Shown here piece by piece: positions 52,852 through 61,799 of a stretch of DNA of 64,000 nucleotides. Source of the stretch: an uncultured Bacteroidales bacterium (GTDB taxonomy: Bacteria; Bacteroidota; Bacteroidia; Bacteroidales; FEN-979); assembly GCA_903877385.1 (NCBI GenBank), contig CAIRDP010000018.1, positions 1-64,000 of the forward strand, read 5' to 3'. Within the stretch, counting starts at the first letter, position 1. Each line of letters starts with the position of its first letter. Both the position numbers and the translations under genes were made by a program. The notes below the pieces were generated by a model, which was given only the letters and a program-made list of their open reading frames with translations, did not search any database and was not told where the DNA came from.

Positions 52852-55242
52852 ATGAAACACCATCCCACCCTCCTTCTCCTCCTTCTCCTCCTTCTCCTCC
52901 CTGCATTCATGCACGCCCAGACGTACGAGCAGGTCAGGGTCCATGCCGCCCCCGAAAGCATAAAAACCATTGCCTCCCTTGGCATTGCCGTTGAAAACGG
53001 GACCTGCCGCAACGGGATCTGGGAAACCATGCTTACAGCCACTGAAGTCGCAAAGCTCAGGAATGCCGGATTTACCATAGATGTCATCCGGGAAGATTAT
53101 TCAAAATATGTCTCCGAACGAAATAAAGCAGCCGGGGAGGAAGTGAGGGAAATCAACAAGCTCATCCGTACAAAAAGCATAGAATCATATGCTTATCCCG
53201 TTCCCGTGCATTTCGAACTGGGTTCCATGGGGGGATATTACACCCCCGACCAGGTGCTGAAGGAGCTCGACAGCATGTATTATTTTTACCCGGCACTCAT
53301 AAGCCAGAAAACGGCGGTCGGAAGCCTGCAGACCCTCGAAGGCAATACCCTCTATTACGTGAAGATCTCCAACACCCCGAACCAGCTTACGAATAAACCC
53401 AAAATCCAGTATAATTCGCTTATCCACGCCCGCGAACCCATGGGGATGCAGCAGTTGATGTTTTTCATGTGGTACCTACTCGAGAATTACAACACCAATG
53501 CCGATGTGAAGTACCTTGTTGACAACCTTGAATTGTATTTTATTCCTTTAATGAATCCTGATGGCTATGCGTATAATTATACGACCGATCCCGGCGGCGG
53601 GGGGATGTGGCGTAAGAACCGCAGGGACTTCGGAGGCGGGAATATAGGTGTTGACCTTAACCGGAATTTCGGGTATATGTGGGGATACGATAACAATGGT
53701 TCCTCGCCCAACCCCAGTGATGAGACCTACCGCGGACCTTCCCCGTTTTCGGAAAACGAAACCCAGGATTTCAGGGATTTTTGCGTGGCGAAGAAGTTTA
53801 AGATGGTTTACAACTATCATACCTATGCCGATGAGACCATGTATCCCTGGTGCTATAAGACCCAGCTCACGCCCGACAGCATAAGCGAATATGCATTCAC
53901 TGACCGCATGAATGCCCAGGCCGGATATATTACAGGCCCCCCGGGACTCATTCTTTACAATACCAACGGAGATGCCATGGACTGGGAATACGGCGACAGC
54001 ACCCTCAAACCCAGGATCAGCTGCTTTACCACCGAAACCGGGAATAACAACGACGGCTTCTGGCCCCTGCCTAGCCGTATCATCCCCTTGGCCGAAGAAA
54101 ACATGTACTCGAATCTCAAAGCGGCCATGCTGACACTTCCGTATGCCGAAGTCACCGATATCGGCCCCGTGATCAATTCCAAACGCGACGGCTTCTTCCC
54201 GTTCAGGTTTCAGCGACTGGGGCTCACCGACAGCATCGATTATACGGTCACCGTAAAACCCCTCGACTCCACCCTGTTCGCAAGCGTGGGCCAGGGCAAA
54301 GTCTTTCATTATCCTGTAAAAAATGCAGTTTATACCGACTCAATACAGTATTCACTTAAACGCGGTATCCAGATCGGCCAGTCCTACCGTTTCATCTTCC
54401 AGGTAAATACAGGGATCAGGACCTTCAGCGATACGGTTACAAAATACTACGGATGGCCGATGGTGCTGATCAGCGACAGCTGCAACAACATGAACAACTG
54501 GACATCCTCAATTTGGAACATCTCTGCAAAGACTTCGCATTCCGCCCCGTATTCCATTACCGATTCCCCCGGCGGTGCCTATGCCAACAATGCTTACAGC
54601 ATCATCACCCTTAAAAATTACCTTTCCGTTACCCAGTCCCCGATAGCGGTGATAGAATACTGGCTGCGTTACAGCATCGAAAAGAGCATGGATTACTGCC
54701 AGGTCTCAACCTCGGTGAACAACGGCTCCAAGTTTATCAAACAGTCTACCAGGTATACCAACAAGGGTTCGACCGAACAGAATTTCCCTAACCCCGTTTA
54801 CGACGGGTCCCGGGACTGGTCCCAGGACAGGATCGTTCTGAACAATGCCCAGGGAGCCCAGTTGCTTCTGCGTTTCGTCCTGGCTTCCGATTACGACATG
54901 ATCGTAGGCGATGGGATGTATGTTGATGACTTTAAGGTGTCGGTAATCGACATGACCTATAACGGGATAGACTCCACCGGCCGGGTTTTGGGCTTTATTT
55001 CAGATCCCGCACCCAATCCCGCAAACGCCTTGGTCAGGATAAGCTACCAGCTTCCCCCCGGCAACAACGGCAGCTTCTGTCTCTTTGATTTAAGAGGGAT
55101 ACTGCTTAAAGAGCTCCCCCTCACCTCATCCGCAGGCATAGTAAATTTAAATGTTACCGACCTGCAGCCGGGAATTTATCTATACAGGATAAACGGGAAT
55201 TCAGCCAATACTCCTGTCAAAAAGCTGGTGGTTTCTCATTAG
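52852..55242 (+). CDS. M14 family zinc carboxypeptidase with T9SS sorting domain
   Basis: A 796-aa secreted peptidase. The signal peptide contains ten consecutive Leu and ends AFMHAQ (mature Gln). The propeptide-like region runs to about 115. The M14 domain (about 120-425) has the zinc His and Glu in NSLIHAREPMGMQQL, substrate-binding GVDLNRNFGYMWG, the third zinc ligand in MVYNYHTYAD and the catalytic Glu in ISCFTTETGNN. Beta-sandwich modules follow (about 430-700, WTSSIWNISAKTSHSAPYS). The T9SS type A tail is ISDPAPNPANALVRISY to NTPVKKLVVSH. It probably removes C-terminal residues from extracellular peptides. Its stop overlaps the convergent gene by 26 bp. Confidence 0.92.
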   Translation: MKHHPTLLLLLLLLLLPAFMHAQTYEQVRVHAAPESIKTIASLGIAVENGTCRNGIWETMLTATEVAKLRNAGFTIDVIREDYSKYVSERNKAAGEEVREINKLIRTKSIESYAYPVPVHFELGSMGGYYTPDQVLKELDSMYYFYPALISQKTAVGSLQTLEGNTLYYVKISNTPNQLTNKPKIQYNSLIHAREPMGMQQLMFFMWYLLENYNTNADVKYLVDNLELYFIPLMNPDGYAYNYTTDPGGGGMWRKNRRDFGGGNIGVDLNRNFGYMWGYDNNGSSPNPSDETYRGPSPFSENETQDFRDFCVAKKFKMVYNYHTYADETMYPWCYKTQLTPDSISEYAFTDRMNAQAGYITGPPGLILYNTNGDAMDWEYGDSTLKPRISCFTTETGNNNDGFWPLPSRIIPLAEENMYSNLKAAMLTLPYAEVTDIGPVINSKRDGFFPFRFQRLGLTDSIDYTVTVKPLDSTLFASVGQGKVFHYPVKNAVYTDSIQYSLKRGIQIGQSYRFIFQVNTGIRTFSDTVTKYYGWPMVLISDSCNNMNNWTSSIWNISAKTSHSAPYSITDSPGGAYANNAYSIITLKNYLSVTQSPIAVIEYWLRYSIEKSMDYCQVSTSVNNGSKFIKQSTRYTNKGSTEQNFPNPVYDGSRDWSQDRIVLNNAQGAQLLLRFVLASDYDMIVGDGMYVDDFKVSVIDMTYNGIDSTGRVLGFISDPAPNPANALVRISYQLPPGNNGSFCLFDLRGILLKELPLTSSAGIVNLNVTDLQPGIYLYRINGNSANTPVKKLVVSH
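52870..52900 (+). repeat. 9-nt CTCCTTCTC tandem repeat in the signal peptide
   Basis: 3.4 exact copies encode Leu-Leu-Leu units. Unit gain or loss would lengthen or shorten the hydrophobic core without a frameshift. Confidence 0.8.
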
Positions 55243-55897
55243 TGCGGGAGGCTTTTTTTTTAACGATAAGCTCGGGCGTTTTCAGGATCAGCTCTTTACA
55301 AATATCGTATTGCCGTATTTTAAGAGCTTTCCTGCGCTTCCACACCAGGGCAGCGTCCTTGTTCATACCCTTGGCGATCAGCTTATAATCCCACAGGAAA
55401 ATAAGTCCGTATGCAAGTTTGTAATCCTTGGGCGACCAGGAGTCGCAGATCATCTGGTACAAACTAAACAAGCCGTTCAGGTACAAAGATTCAACCCTGT
55501 CTTTGATCTCGATGTTAAAACGGTCATCCTTCGATTCCCTCAGCTTTTGCATCCTGATATCGGCCTTCAGAAGTCCATTTCCGACAATCCCCCGAAACAT
55601 CCCTTTGCGCTTTGGGACCTCGATATCCCCGTAAGTGATCACATACTGCAGAATAAAAGGCCTCTCCCTTGATAACAACTGCTCCTCAAGCTGAAAGAGC
55701 AGCTCAAAACCCGCTTTCAGGCTTGCCACTGCACATTCGAATTCCTTGTTAAGATTAAACATGGAATTGGAATACAAAAGGTTCTGCCACTTGGGCAATA
55801 TACTCTCTATAAAATTTATGAACTGTTTGATCTCCGTTGGATCAAGCCGCCTGTGCACGGCCTGTTTGATCTCTGCAGTAAGTATGTAACATTCCAT
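55217..55897 (-). CDS. hypothetical protein, possibly SatD-like
   Basis: A 226-aa soluble protein starting MECYILTAEIKQAVHRRLDP, with FECAVASLKAGFELLFQLEE, ITYGDIEVPKRKGMFRGIVG and NGLLKADIRMQKLRESKDDRF. The ILTAEIKQ start and the GNGLLKADIRMQKL helix loosely resemble SatD-family proteins, which have a cyclase-like fold, but I cannot confirm this. The last 60 residues are rich in Lys and Trp-Lys-Arg motifs (ALVWKRRKALKIRQYDICKE), possibly a helix-turn-helix. A three-copy palindrome array lies about 300 bp upstream. The product overlaps the M14 gene end. Confidence 0.55.
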   Translation of the reverse strand: MECYILTAEIKQAVHRRLDPTEIKQFINFIESILPKWQNLLYSNSMFNLNKEFECAVASLKAGFELLFQLEEQLLSRERPFILQYVITYGDIEVPKRKGMFRGIVGNGLLKADIRMQKLRESKDDRFNIEIKDRVESLYLNGLFSLYQMICDSWSPKDYKLAYGLIFLWDYKLIAKGMNKDAALVWKRRKALKIRQYDICKELILKTPELIVKKKASRTNEKPPAF

Positions 55898-56197
55898 AGG
55901 GCCTGTTTTTTTATTGTCTGCGGATGAGTACGCGGGTGGGTTCCTGCATTCTCCCTTTCGCTGCGAATGCCCCGGCGTTTACCCCTCCTTAACCATTTGC
56001 AATTTCGTAATTTCTTTCCGATGAATCGTTCCCAATCCGGGTCCTGCCTTTACTTCTCCTTTTTCATTCCAACAGTAATACCCTTCCGGGATATTTCCCG
56101 CAACTCTCTGCGAAATGAGAGCCCGGGTCTATCCAAGTGCTTAATGTTATTAATTTCACCCCCCCCCTGGCATATATCATTTTTACCGCCGGGAAGT
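55898..56197. other. 300-bp region with no recognised gene
   Basis: It contains one CTGCGGATG word (55919-55927), a run of eight C (56160-56167) and no frame with family-like composition. It separates the hypothetical gene at 55217 from the palindrome array. Confidence 0.5.
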
Positions 56198-56274
56198 ATT
56201 GCATAAAAATTGCAATTGATGGTCCGATTGCATAAAAAGTGCAATAAAGGTAAGAATTGCATAAAATATGCAAT
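56198..56274. promoter_or_regulatory. three 19-nt palindromes at exact 29-nt period (putative operator array)
   Basis: Copies at 56198-56216, 56227-56245 and 56256-56274 each read ATTGCATAAAA-N2-TGCAAT, an ATTGCA/TGCAAT inverted pair with seven bases between. The spacers are ten bases and unrelated to each other. The layout suits cooperative binding of a dimeric regulator. The nearest genes are the convergent-side end of the DAHP synthase gene (56363) and the start of the hypothetical gene at 55897, 300 bp away. Confidence 0.65.
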
Positions 56275-56362
56275 AAAAAACATTCACTAAAATGATACTG
56301 ACCCGGGGCGGAGCCCTGAATATGGATTTCAGCACTGAACCAGGTCCCGGAACCTGGCCTTC

Positions 56363-57463
56363 CTATTTCTCTCCTTCGCGGCGGTTCATCACATCCATCT
56401 GCTTCTGTATCGTTTCGTCGTGTATGGCTTCGAGGAGGCGAAGCACGAATTCCCGCTTAAGGCCGAGGCGTATCCCGTGATCGAGGCGGTCGCGGATGAT
56501 CTTGTTCCAGCGTTTGAGCTGTAAAATAGTGATGCGGTTTTCCTTCTTGTAACGCCCGATCTCTTCCACCACGTTCATCCGCCTTGCTAAAATGTCAATC
56601 AGCTCTTCATCCAGTTTATCGATCTCGCTGCGGAGGCCTTCCAGTTTGTTCTTAAAGGCCGGGGAGCCTGTTTCCTGGCGGATCACAAGGGATTTCAATA
56701 TCTTCCCGAGACGGGCGGGAGTGATCTGCTGCCTTTTATCGGTGAGGGCTTCTTCGGGACGGTAATGCGTTTCTATCATTAGTCCGGTCATCTCCAGGTC
56801 CAGGGCCTTCTGGGCCGTGGGGAGTATGAGCTCGGGTTTTCCGCAGATATGGCTGGGATCGTTGAGCATGGGCATTTTTGGATACATGCACATGAGTTCT
56901 ATAGGGATCTCCCACATGGGGGCATTGCGGTACGGACTTCGGTTGAAGAATGAAAACCCCCGGTGCACGGCGACCAGTTTATGCAAGCCAAGCTGGTTGA
57001 ACCTCTCTATGGCCCCGGTCCAGGTATGCAGGTCGGGGTTCAGCGGATTTTTGATCATCAGGGGAATGTCGCGCCCCTGCAAGGCCTCGCCAATCTCCTG
57101 TATCGAGAAAGGATTGACCACCGTTCGCGCCCCAATCCACAGTATGTCAATATCATGCTCAAGAGCATCCTGCACATGCCTTGGGGAGGCGACTTCCACA
57201 GTCAACAACAGCCCTGTATCCTGCTTTACCTTCTGCAGCCACTTCAGGCCTTTTTTTCCGACTCCTTCAAATGAAGAGGGACGGGTGCGGGGCTTCCATA
57301 TCCCGGCCCTGAAGACTTTCACCTGGGGGATCTTTACCAGTGCGGCGGCGGTTTCCCTTACCTGCTTCTCGCTTTCGGCGCTGCAGGGCCCCGAAACCAC
57401 CAAAGGCCGGCTGTCAAACGGCAGCCAGGATTTTAGCGGTGTGATATGGAGAGGAGGGGTCAT
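56363..57463 (-). CDS. bifunctional DAHP synthase / chorismate mutase
   Basis: A 366-aa two-domain enzyme. The N-terminal DAHP synthase (about 1-260) has PLVVSGPCSAESEKQV, VFRAGIWKPRTRPSSFEGVG, ILWIGARTVVNPFS and DPSHICGKPELI. It condenses PEP and erythrose 4-phosphate. The C-terminal AroQ-type chorismate mutase (about 275-360) has LRSEIDKLDEELIDILARRM and EEIGRYKKEN. The fusion, with the mutase at the C-terminus, is typical in Bacteroidota and links the first shikimate step to phenylalanine/tyrosine synthesis. No other aromatic genes are near. A TACCTTTG box lies 18 nt upstream of the ATG. Confidence 0.95.
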   Translation of the reverse strand: MTPPLHITPLKSWLPFDSRPLVVSGPCSAESEKQVRETAAALVKIPQVKVFRAGIWKPRTRPSSFEGVGKKGLKWLQKVKQDTGLLLTVEVASPRHVQDALEHDIDILWIGARTVVNPFSIQEIGEALQGRDIPLMIKNPLNPDLHTWTGAIERFNQLGLHKLVAVHRGFSFFNRSPYRNAPMWEIPIELMCMYPKMPMLNDPSHICGKPELILPTAQKALDLEMTGLMIETHYRPEEALTDKRQQITPARLGKILKSLVIRQETGSPAFKNKLEGLRSEIDKLDEELIDILARRMNVVEEIGRYKKENRITILQLKRWNKIIRDRLDHGIRLGLKREFVLRLLEAIHDETIQKQMDVMNRREGEK

Positions 57464-57480
57464 TGCGCGCTATGTTACGG

Positions 57481-57488
57481 CAAAGGTA
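57481..57488 (-). promoter_or_regulatory. Bacteroidota -7 box for the DAHP synthase gene
   Basis: TACCTTTG on the minus strand, 18 nt before the ATG at 57463. Confidence 0.55.
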
Positions 57489-57498
57489 GGAGAAATTT

Positions 57499-57584
57499 GG
57501 GTACCAGGTATTGGGTGCTGGGTGCCGGGTACTAGGTACTGGGTTTTTTGCCCGGCACCTTAAAGCCCAGAGCCCAGAGCCCAG
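57499..57584. repeat. GGGTGCTGGGTGCCGGGTACT inverted tandem repeat (family B)
   Basis: GGGTACC, GGGTGCTGG, GGTACTAGG and similar words are followed by complementary GCCCAGAGCCCAG words around GGGTTTTTTGCCC. It starts four bases after the cytochrome stop read on the minus strand and reaches the DAHP synthase promoter. Confidence 0.75.
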
Positions 57585-57587
57585 TCT

Positions 57588-59087
57588 CTACTCAAACAGC
57601 TTCTTATGGCACTCCGTGCAGAAGTACGTCTTCCAGTTATCCTTCACATCAACAGGATGCTGGAATGGCAGGGATTTGTCGAAGCCCGAATAAGCGATGT
57701 TCCCCGTTGGCCCCTGGGCAACGATATTGTGGCAGAGGTCGCAGTCCTTCGAGATCACTTTTCCATCGGGAGTCTTATGCTTGTCGGAATGGCAGCGGAA
57801 ACAACCGTTGCTCTCAAGATGCCCGATATGGTTAAGGTACGACGAAGCCTCTATCTTCATGCTTGGGAATGTATTGCCGTTATAAGCTTCCTGGATGGCA
57901 GCGATCGCTTTGTCAATGTCTTTTCCCCTGCTTGCGAGCACATCCTTCAGGGTATCCGAATAAAAGGCCAGTACGGTCGACCTGATGCTCATCATGGCGG
58001 TGTCTTCATTGGTATACGGGTTCTTAAGGGCTTCCATGGCGGCTTTCTTTATATAAGGGATGTCCTTGGGGATAGAGCCTGCAACCATGGCGTTGTCGAT
58101 ATAGAAAGGTGCCGAACGGTAAAGGTGGGAGGGACGGTTATGGCAATCCATGCAGTCCATGGTGCGTATGGGCAGCGTGTCAAGAGCTTTCTTGTCAAGC
58201 TTGTTTTCCTCGTCCTGGAAAACCTTCACCTCACCCGTTTTCAGGTTGGTATATCTTACCCAGGGAATGGATTCACGGTCTTTGGTGCTGGCTACATATT
58301 CGATTTTAAAATTCTGGTTGATGTGCCAGTGGATGCCTTCGGTAAGACCGAGAGCGCTCTGCTGGGGGCCTATCTTCATCACCATCGAAATGTTCCATTC
58401 GGTATTGGCTTTGTTGGCCAGGTAGCCCTGCTGTATGCGCAGAGTACGTGAATAGAATTTCTGGGGCCAGTGGCAGCGCTCGCAGGTTTCCCTTGCAGGA
58501 CGCAGGCTGGCGATAGGAGTAGGAATGGGCCTGGGATATTTGTTGAACAAAACCGAATACACCTGGTATAAGCCCGAAAGTTTTGATTTCACATACCAGC
58601 TGGCGCCTTGTCCCACATGGCATTCAACACAGGTCACCCGGGCATGAGGCGAATGGCTGTAAGTGGTGAACTCGGGGTTCATCACCTTGTGGCAAAGCTT
58701 TCCGCAGAACTCAATAGATTCTGTATAATGGAAAGCCTGGTAACTTCCTACCGCCGAAATCATCAGCAAAACGAAAGTAATGATGGATATCCTGATCACG
58801 CTGTTCCTCTGCTTCCTGATGTTCATGTTCAGTATCGGCCAGCGCAGGGTGGGGTCTATCTCTTCATATTTCCTGCGGAAGGCCACCAGCATTCCCAGGG
58901 GGATGAGGATGAGCCCCAGAACGAAGAAAGCCGGAAGCACGATATAAAGATATACGCCGAGATAAGTGTTGGTGTCCCTCGACAGGAAGGAAAAGATCAG
59001 GACGATCAGCATGAGGACCAGGCTGTTGACTACGAGGATGAAGCCGGTGATACTCAGCCAGTTGTAGACGGATTTAGGTATCTTCAT
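57588..59087 (-). CDS. NapC/NirT-type multihaem cytochrome c
   Basis: A 499-aa membrane-anchored cytochrome. It has an N-terminal helix pair (ITGFILVVNSLVLMLIVLIF and LYIVLPAFFVLGLILIPLGML), a third helix (ISIITFVLLMISAVGSY) and a periplasmic part. Six CxxCH sites are visible (CVECH, CERCH, CMDCH, CFRCH, CDLCH, CTECH), plus FCGKLCH, a CX3CH variant at the first NapC-type position. Typical motifs are HSPHARVTCVECHVGQGASW and YPRPIPTPIASLRPARETC. It probably passes electrons from the quinone pool to a periplasmic reductase or an outer-membrane acceptor; no reductase gene is nearby. ATG 59087 is chosen and a TACCTTTG box lies 31 nt upstream. Confidence 0.9.
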   Translation of the reverse strand: MKIPKSVYNWLSITGFILVVNSLVLMLIVLIFSFLSRDTNTYLGVYLYIVLPAFFVLGLILIPLGMLVAFRRKYEEIDPTLRWPILNMNIRKQRNSVIRISIITFVLLMISAVGSYQAFHYTESIEFCGKLCHKVMNPEFTTYSHSPHARVTCVECHVGQGASWYVKSKLSGLYQVYSVLFNKYPRPIPTPIASLRPARETCERCHWPQKFYSRTLRIQQGYLANKANTEWNISMVMKIGPQQSALGLTEGIHWHINQNFKIEYVASTKDRESIPWVRYTNLKTGEVKVFQDEENKLDKKALDTLPIRTMDCMDCHNRPSHLYRSAPFYIDNAMVAGSIPKDIPYIKKAAMEALKNPYTNEDTAMMSIRSTVLAFYSDTLKDVLASRGKDIDKAIAAIQEAYNGNTFPSMKIEASSYLNHIGHLESNGCFRCHSDKHKTPDGKVISKDCDLCHNIVAQGPTGNIAYSGFDKSLPFQHPVDVKDNWKTYFCTECHKKLFE

Positions 59088-59118
59088 AGGTCGGATGTTT
59101 GATTTTGTTTGACGACAC

Positions 59119-59126
59119 CAAAGGTA
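59119..59126 (-). promoter_or_regulatory. Bacteroidota -7 box for the multihaem cytochrome gene
   Basis: TACCTTTG on the minus strand, 31 nt before the ATG at 59087. Confidence 0.55.
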
Positions 59127-59175
59127 AAAACATTTCCGGTTTCTGCTAATTTTTTCACAGGTATATTTTCTCGAT

Positions 59176-59241
59176 GCCGCCCTCATCCCCCATCCCGTAT
59201 CTCTCATCCCGCATCAGCAACGCGCAGCGTTGCCCTTCATC
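59176..59241. repeat. family A repeat upstream of asnS
   Basis: CATCCCCCATCCCGTATC and CATCCCGCATC words are followed by the palindrome GCAACGC-GCA-GCGTTGC (59217-59233) and CTTCATCC. It lies between the divergent cytochrome and asnS promoters. Confidence 0.65.
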
Positions 59242-59253
59242 CTCCAAAATTCC

Positions 59254-59261
59254 TACCTTTG
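59254..59261 (+). promoter_or_regulatory. Bacteroidota -7 box for asnS
   Basis: TACCTTTG, 14 nt upstream of the asnS ATG at 59276. Confidence 0.6.
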
Positions 59262-59275
59262 CAAAAAAATCAGGA

Positions 59276-60673
59276 ATGGAGCATCTGCGAAGAAACAAAG
59301 TATGCGATCTGCTTAAATCCACGGAATTCGGGAAGGAAGTGCTTGTAAAAGGCTGGGTTCGCACCCGCCGCGGGAATAAGAACGTGCAGTTTATTGCGCT
59401 CAACGACGGCAGCATCATCCACAGCATTCAGGTGGTGATCGACATGGCAAATTTCAGCGAAGAAGATTTGAAACCTGTTACCACCGGCTCCTGCATTGCC
59501 GTAAAAGGTATACTCGTCGAATCAAAGGGGCAGGGCCAGAGTGTTGAAATTCAAGGCAGATCGATAGAGATATACGGCACCGCTGATCCTGAAACATATC
59601 CTCTGCAGAAAAAGGGGCATACCATGGAATTCCTCAGGGAGATCGCCCACCTCCGTCCCCGCACCAACACCTTCGGAGCCGTGCTGCGCATACGTCACGC
59701 CATGGCCTATGCCATCCACAAATATTACAATGATAACGGCTTCTTCTACCTTCATACACCCATCATCACCGGTTCCGATGCCGAAGGCGCAGGCGCCATG
59801 TTCAGGGTTTCCATACTGGACCCGAAAAATCCGCCCTTAAAAGAAGACGGACAAATCGACTACAGCCAGGATTTCTTCGGAAAGGAAACCAATCTTACCG
59901 TATCGGGACAGCTCGAAGGCGAACTCGGGGCTATGGCCCTTTCACTGGTGTACACCTTCGGACCCACCTTCAGGGCCGAGAATTCCAACACTCCCCGCCA
60001 CCTCGCCGAGTTCTGGATGATAGAACCCGAAATGGCGTTCTATGATATCAAAGATAATATGGATCTGGCGGAAGACTTCCTCAAATACCTGATGCAGTAT
60101 GCCCTTGATCATTGCATCGACGACCTTGAGTTCCTTAACAAAATGTACGACAACGAACTCATCGCCCGCCTCAGGCAGGTCATCGAAAATAAGTTCGAAC
60201 GACTCACTTACACCGAAGCCGTGGAGATCCTGGTGGCTTCAAACCAGAAATGGGAATACCCCGTTTCCTGGGGCACCGACCTCCAGAGCGAGCACGAACG
60301 CTACCTGGTCGAAAAGCATTTCGGCAAGCCCGTGATCTTAACTGATTATCCTAAGGATATCAAGGCGTTTTATATGAAACAGAATCCCGATGGGCGGACC
60401 GTGCGTGGCATGGATGTGCTCTTCCCGAAGATAGGGGAAATTATCGGCGGTTCTCAACGCGAGGAAAACCTTGAAGCCCTCACCACCCGCATCCGCGAGA
60501 TGAACATCCCCGAAAAAGATGTATGGTGGTACCTCGATACCCGCAAATTCGGCACCGCACCGCATTCGGGGTTCGGACTGGGCTTCGAACGCCTGATACT
60601 TTTTGTAACAGGGATGGCGAACATAAGGGATGTCATCCCTTTCCCCCGCACTCCCAAGAACGCCGACTTCTAA
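59276..60673 (+). CDS. asnS: asparaginyl-tRNA synthetase
   Basis: A 465-aa class IIb synthetase that charges tRNA-Asn. The anticodon-binding OB fold (about 15-105) contains [21 protein letters not shown]. The catalytic domain has motif 2 [20 protein letters not shown] with IEPEMAFYD and motif 3 [20 protein letters not shown]. The ending [16 protein letters not shown] is standard. ATG 59276 ([13 protein letters not shown]) is chosen on family start and promoter position; the open frame upstream runs through a repeat. Confidence 0.97.
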   Translation: MEHLRRNKVCDLLKSTEFGKEVLVKGWVRTRRGNKNVQFIALNDGSIIHSIQVVIDMANFSEEDLKPVTTGSCIAVKGILVESKGQGQSVEIQGRSIEIYGTADPETYPLQKKGHTMEFLREIAHLRPRTNTFGAVLRIRHAMAYAIHKYYNDNGFFYLHTPIITGSDAEGAGAMFRVSILDPKNPPLKEDGQIDYSQDFFGKETNLTVSGQLEGELGAMALSLVYTFGPTFRAENSNTPRHLAEFWMIEPEMAFYDIKDNMDLAEDFLKYLMQYALDHCIDDLEFLNKMYDNELIARLRQVIENKFERLTYTEAVEILVASNQKWEYPVSWGTDLQSEHERYLVEKHFGKPVILTDYPKDIKAFYMKQNPDGRTVRGMDVLFPKIGEIIGGSQREENLEALTTRIREMNIPEKDVWWYLDTRKFGTAPHSGFGLGFERLILFVTGMANIRDVIPFPRTPKNADF

Positions 60674-60761
60674 ACCAGGTCATCCCGACTGCATCCCGCC
60701 TCCCGGTCTGCGTTAGGAAAAATTTATGTAGCCAAACAATTGCATTTTGTAAATTTTGTTT

Positions 60762-60769
60762 TATTTTTG
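60762..60769 (+). promoter_or_regulatory. Bacteroidota -7 box with upstream TTG for the 93-aa gene
   Basis: TATTTTTG, with TTG at 60740-60742 exactly 19 nt upstream. This is the best -33/-7 match in the window. The ATG is at 60805. Confidence 0.65.
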
Positions 60770-60804
60770 CGGCAGGAACGAACATACTGGAAGGAGCTAT
60801 ACAG

Positions 60805-61086
60805 ATGTCAATAAAAAAGATGAAAATCAATAAGATAGATCTTGATTCCCTTAAAGAGACACCGGTTATAAGCATTGATAAATCAAGGGATTATTCTCTG
60901 GAGTTAGTTTCGAAAGACCTCATAGAACATGTTTTCATAACCGATCTCAGGGGAAAGGTCATCCACGAATCCGATATTAACGGGAATAAATTCGTGTTCA
61001 ATTACCACGCCAACTGCAAGGATATGTTCCTGCTGAAGATCCGCAAGCAGAATCAGGAAGGCGAATCCCAGATACTTATCCTGTAA
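60805..61086 (+). CDS. 93-aa protein resembling an isolated T9SS sorting domain
   Basis: A 93-aa protein without a signal peptide. Its body (about 25-93) reads YSLELVSKDLIEHVFITDLR, GKVIHES, then FLLKIRKQNQEGESQILIL. The order of beta-strands, with a turn like DLRGKVI and a final short hydrophobic strand, resembles a T9SS type A C-terminal domain such as LEGITVYSEKL and NKKVVLQ in the C10 protease. No cargo domain or export signal is attached. It could be a cytoplasmic decoy, an adaptor or a coincidental Ig-like fold. It has a strong promoter and stands alone between asnS and the sigma factor gene. Confidence 0.6.
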   Translation: MSIKKMKINKIDLDSLKETPVISIDKSRDYSLELVSKDLIEHVFITDLRGKVIHESDINGNKFVFNYHANCKDMFLLKIRKQNQEGESQILIL

Positions 61087-61126
61087 CCAACGGGCATTTT
61101 ATAGGTATTCCTTTATTTTGAGCGCA

Positions 61127-61167
61127 GCGCCATCATCGGCGCGAAGCGCCTCATCCCTCATCAAAAA
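61127..61167. repeat. family A repeat with GGCGCGAAGCGCC palindrome before the sigma gene
   Basis: GCGCAGCGCCATCATC is followed by GGCGCGAAGCGCC (61138-61150, perfect hairpin) and TCATCCCTCATC. It lies 50 bp upstream of the ECF sigma gene. A TATCTTTA word at 61206-61213 may be its -7 element. Confidence 0.65.
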
Positions 61168-61217
61168 ACATCCCCTCCCCAGGCAACCATTCCCATAATC
61201 CGGGTTATCTTTACAGG

Positions 61218-61799
61218 ATGATATTTTCGCGGAGGAACACTGAAGCAAAAAGCCTGGATAAGGCTGCAGTGGGTGTATTGTACGATAAGCATGCGCCATG
61301 GCTTCTCGGAGTGTGCCTGCGTTACACCGGAAACCGCGAGGATGCCGAGGATGTTTTACATGATGGGTTTATGAAAATTATCCGGAGTATCGAAAGTTTC
61401 AGGGAGAAACAAACTGGCAGCCTCGAAGCCTGGATGAGGAGGATCATGGTGAACACGGCCCTGAATTATATCCGGGACCATAAAAAGGAAAAAATGTTCA
61501 CCGTCCTGGATCCCCTGCTCGAAAGCCTGCATGAAACCGATGATCATGATGATTTCGGCAGATGTGATCTCAGCAGTGATCAGCTCATGGATCTTGTTTG
61601 CGCCCTTCCGGCAGGATACCGCACTGTTTTCAACCTGTATGTGATGGAAGACTACACTCACAAAGAAATCGGGGAATTGCTGGGAATCTCTGAAAATACA
61701 TCCAAATCACAATTGTCTAAAGCAAGACAGTTTCTGAGAAAACGCCTCTTTGAATATCAAAATGAAAGGAATTATGCAAAAGCAGAATCCAATAGATGA
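61218..61799 (+). CDS. ECF-type RNA polymerase sigma factor
   Basis: A 193-aa ECF sigma factor. Region 2 (about 20-90) has LYDKHAPWLLGVCLRYTGNREDAEDVLHDGF followed by SLEAWMRRIMVNTALNYIRD. Region 4 (about 120-185) has LPAGYRTVFNLYVMEDYTHKEIGELLGISENTSKSQLSKARQ, with a clear helix-turn-helix. It overlaps the next gene, a TM-plus-beta-barrel protein that is probably its anti-sigma factor. The pair matches the sigma/dual-membrane-spanning anti-sigma arrangement reported for Bacteroides, as I recall it. The target promoters are unknown. Confidence 0.93.
   Translation: MIFSRRNTEAKSLDKAAVGVLYDKHAPWLLGVCLRYTGNREDAEDVLHDGFMKIIRSIESFREKQTGSLEAWMRRIMVNTALNYIRDHKKEKMFTVLDPLLESLHETDDHDDFGRCDLSSDQLMDLVCALPAGYRTVFNLYVMEDYTHKEIGELLGISENTSKSQLSKARQFLRKRLFEYQNERNYAKAESNR

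Noticed and set aside
53548-54309. 253-codon minus-strand frame within the M14 carboxypeptidase
   Set aside because: Antisense to catalytic motifs of the peptidase; no independent support.
56198-56274. Three spaced palindromes as a small CRISPR array
   Set aside because: Only three units, ten-nt spacers, no leader and no cas genes. Operator sites fit better.
57606-58451. 281-codon plus-strand frame opposite the multihaem cytochrome
   Set aside because: Antisense shadow; the CxxCH sites on the other strand fix the real frame.
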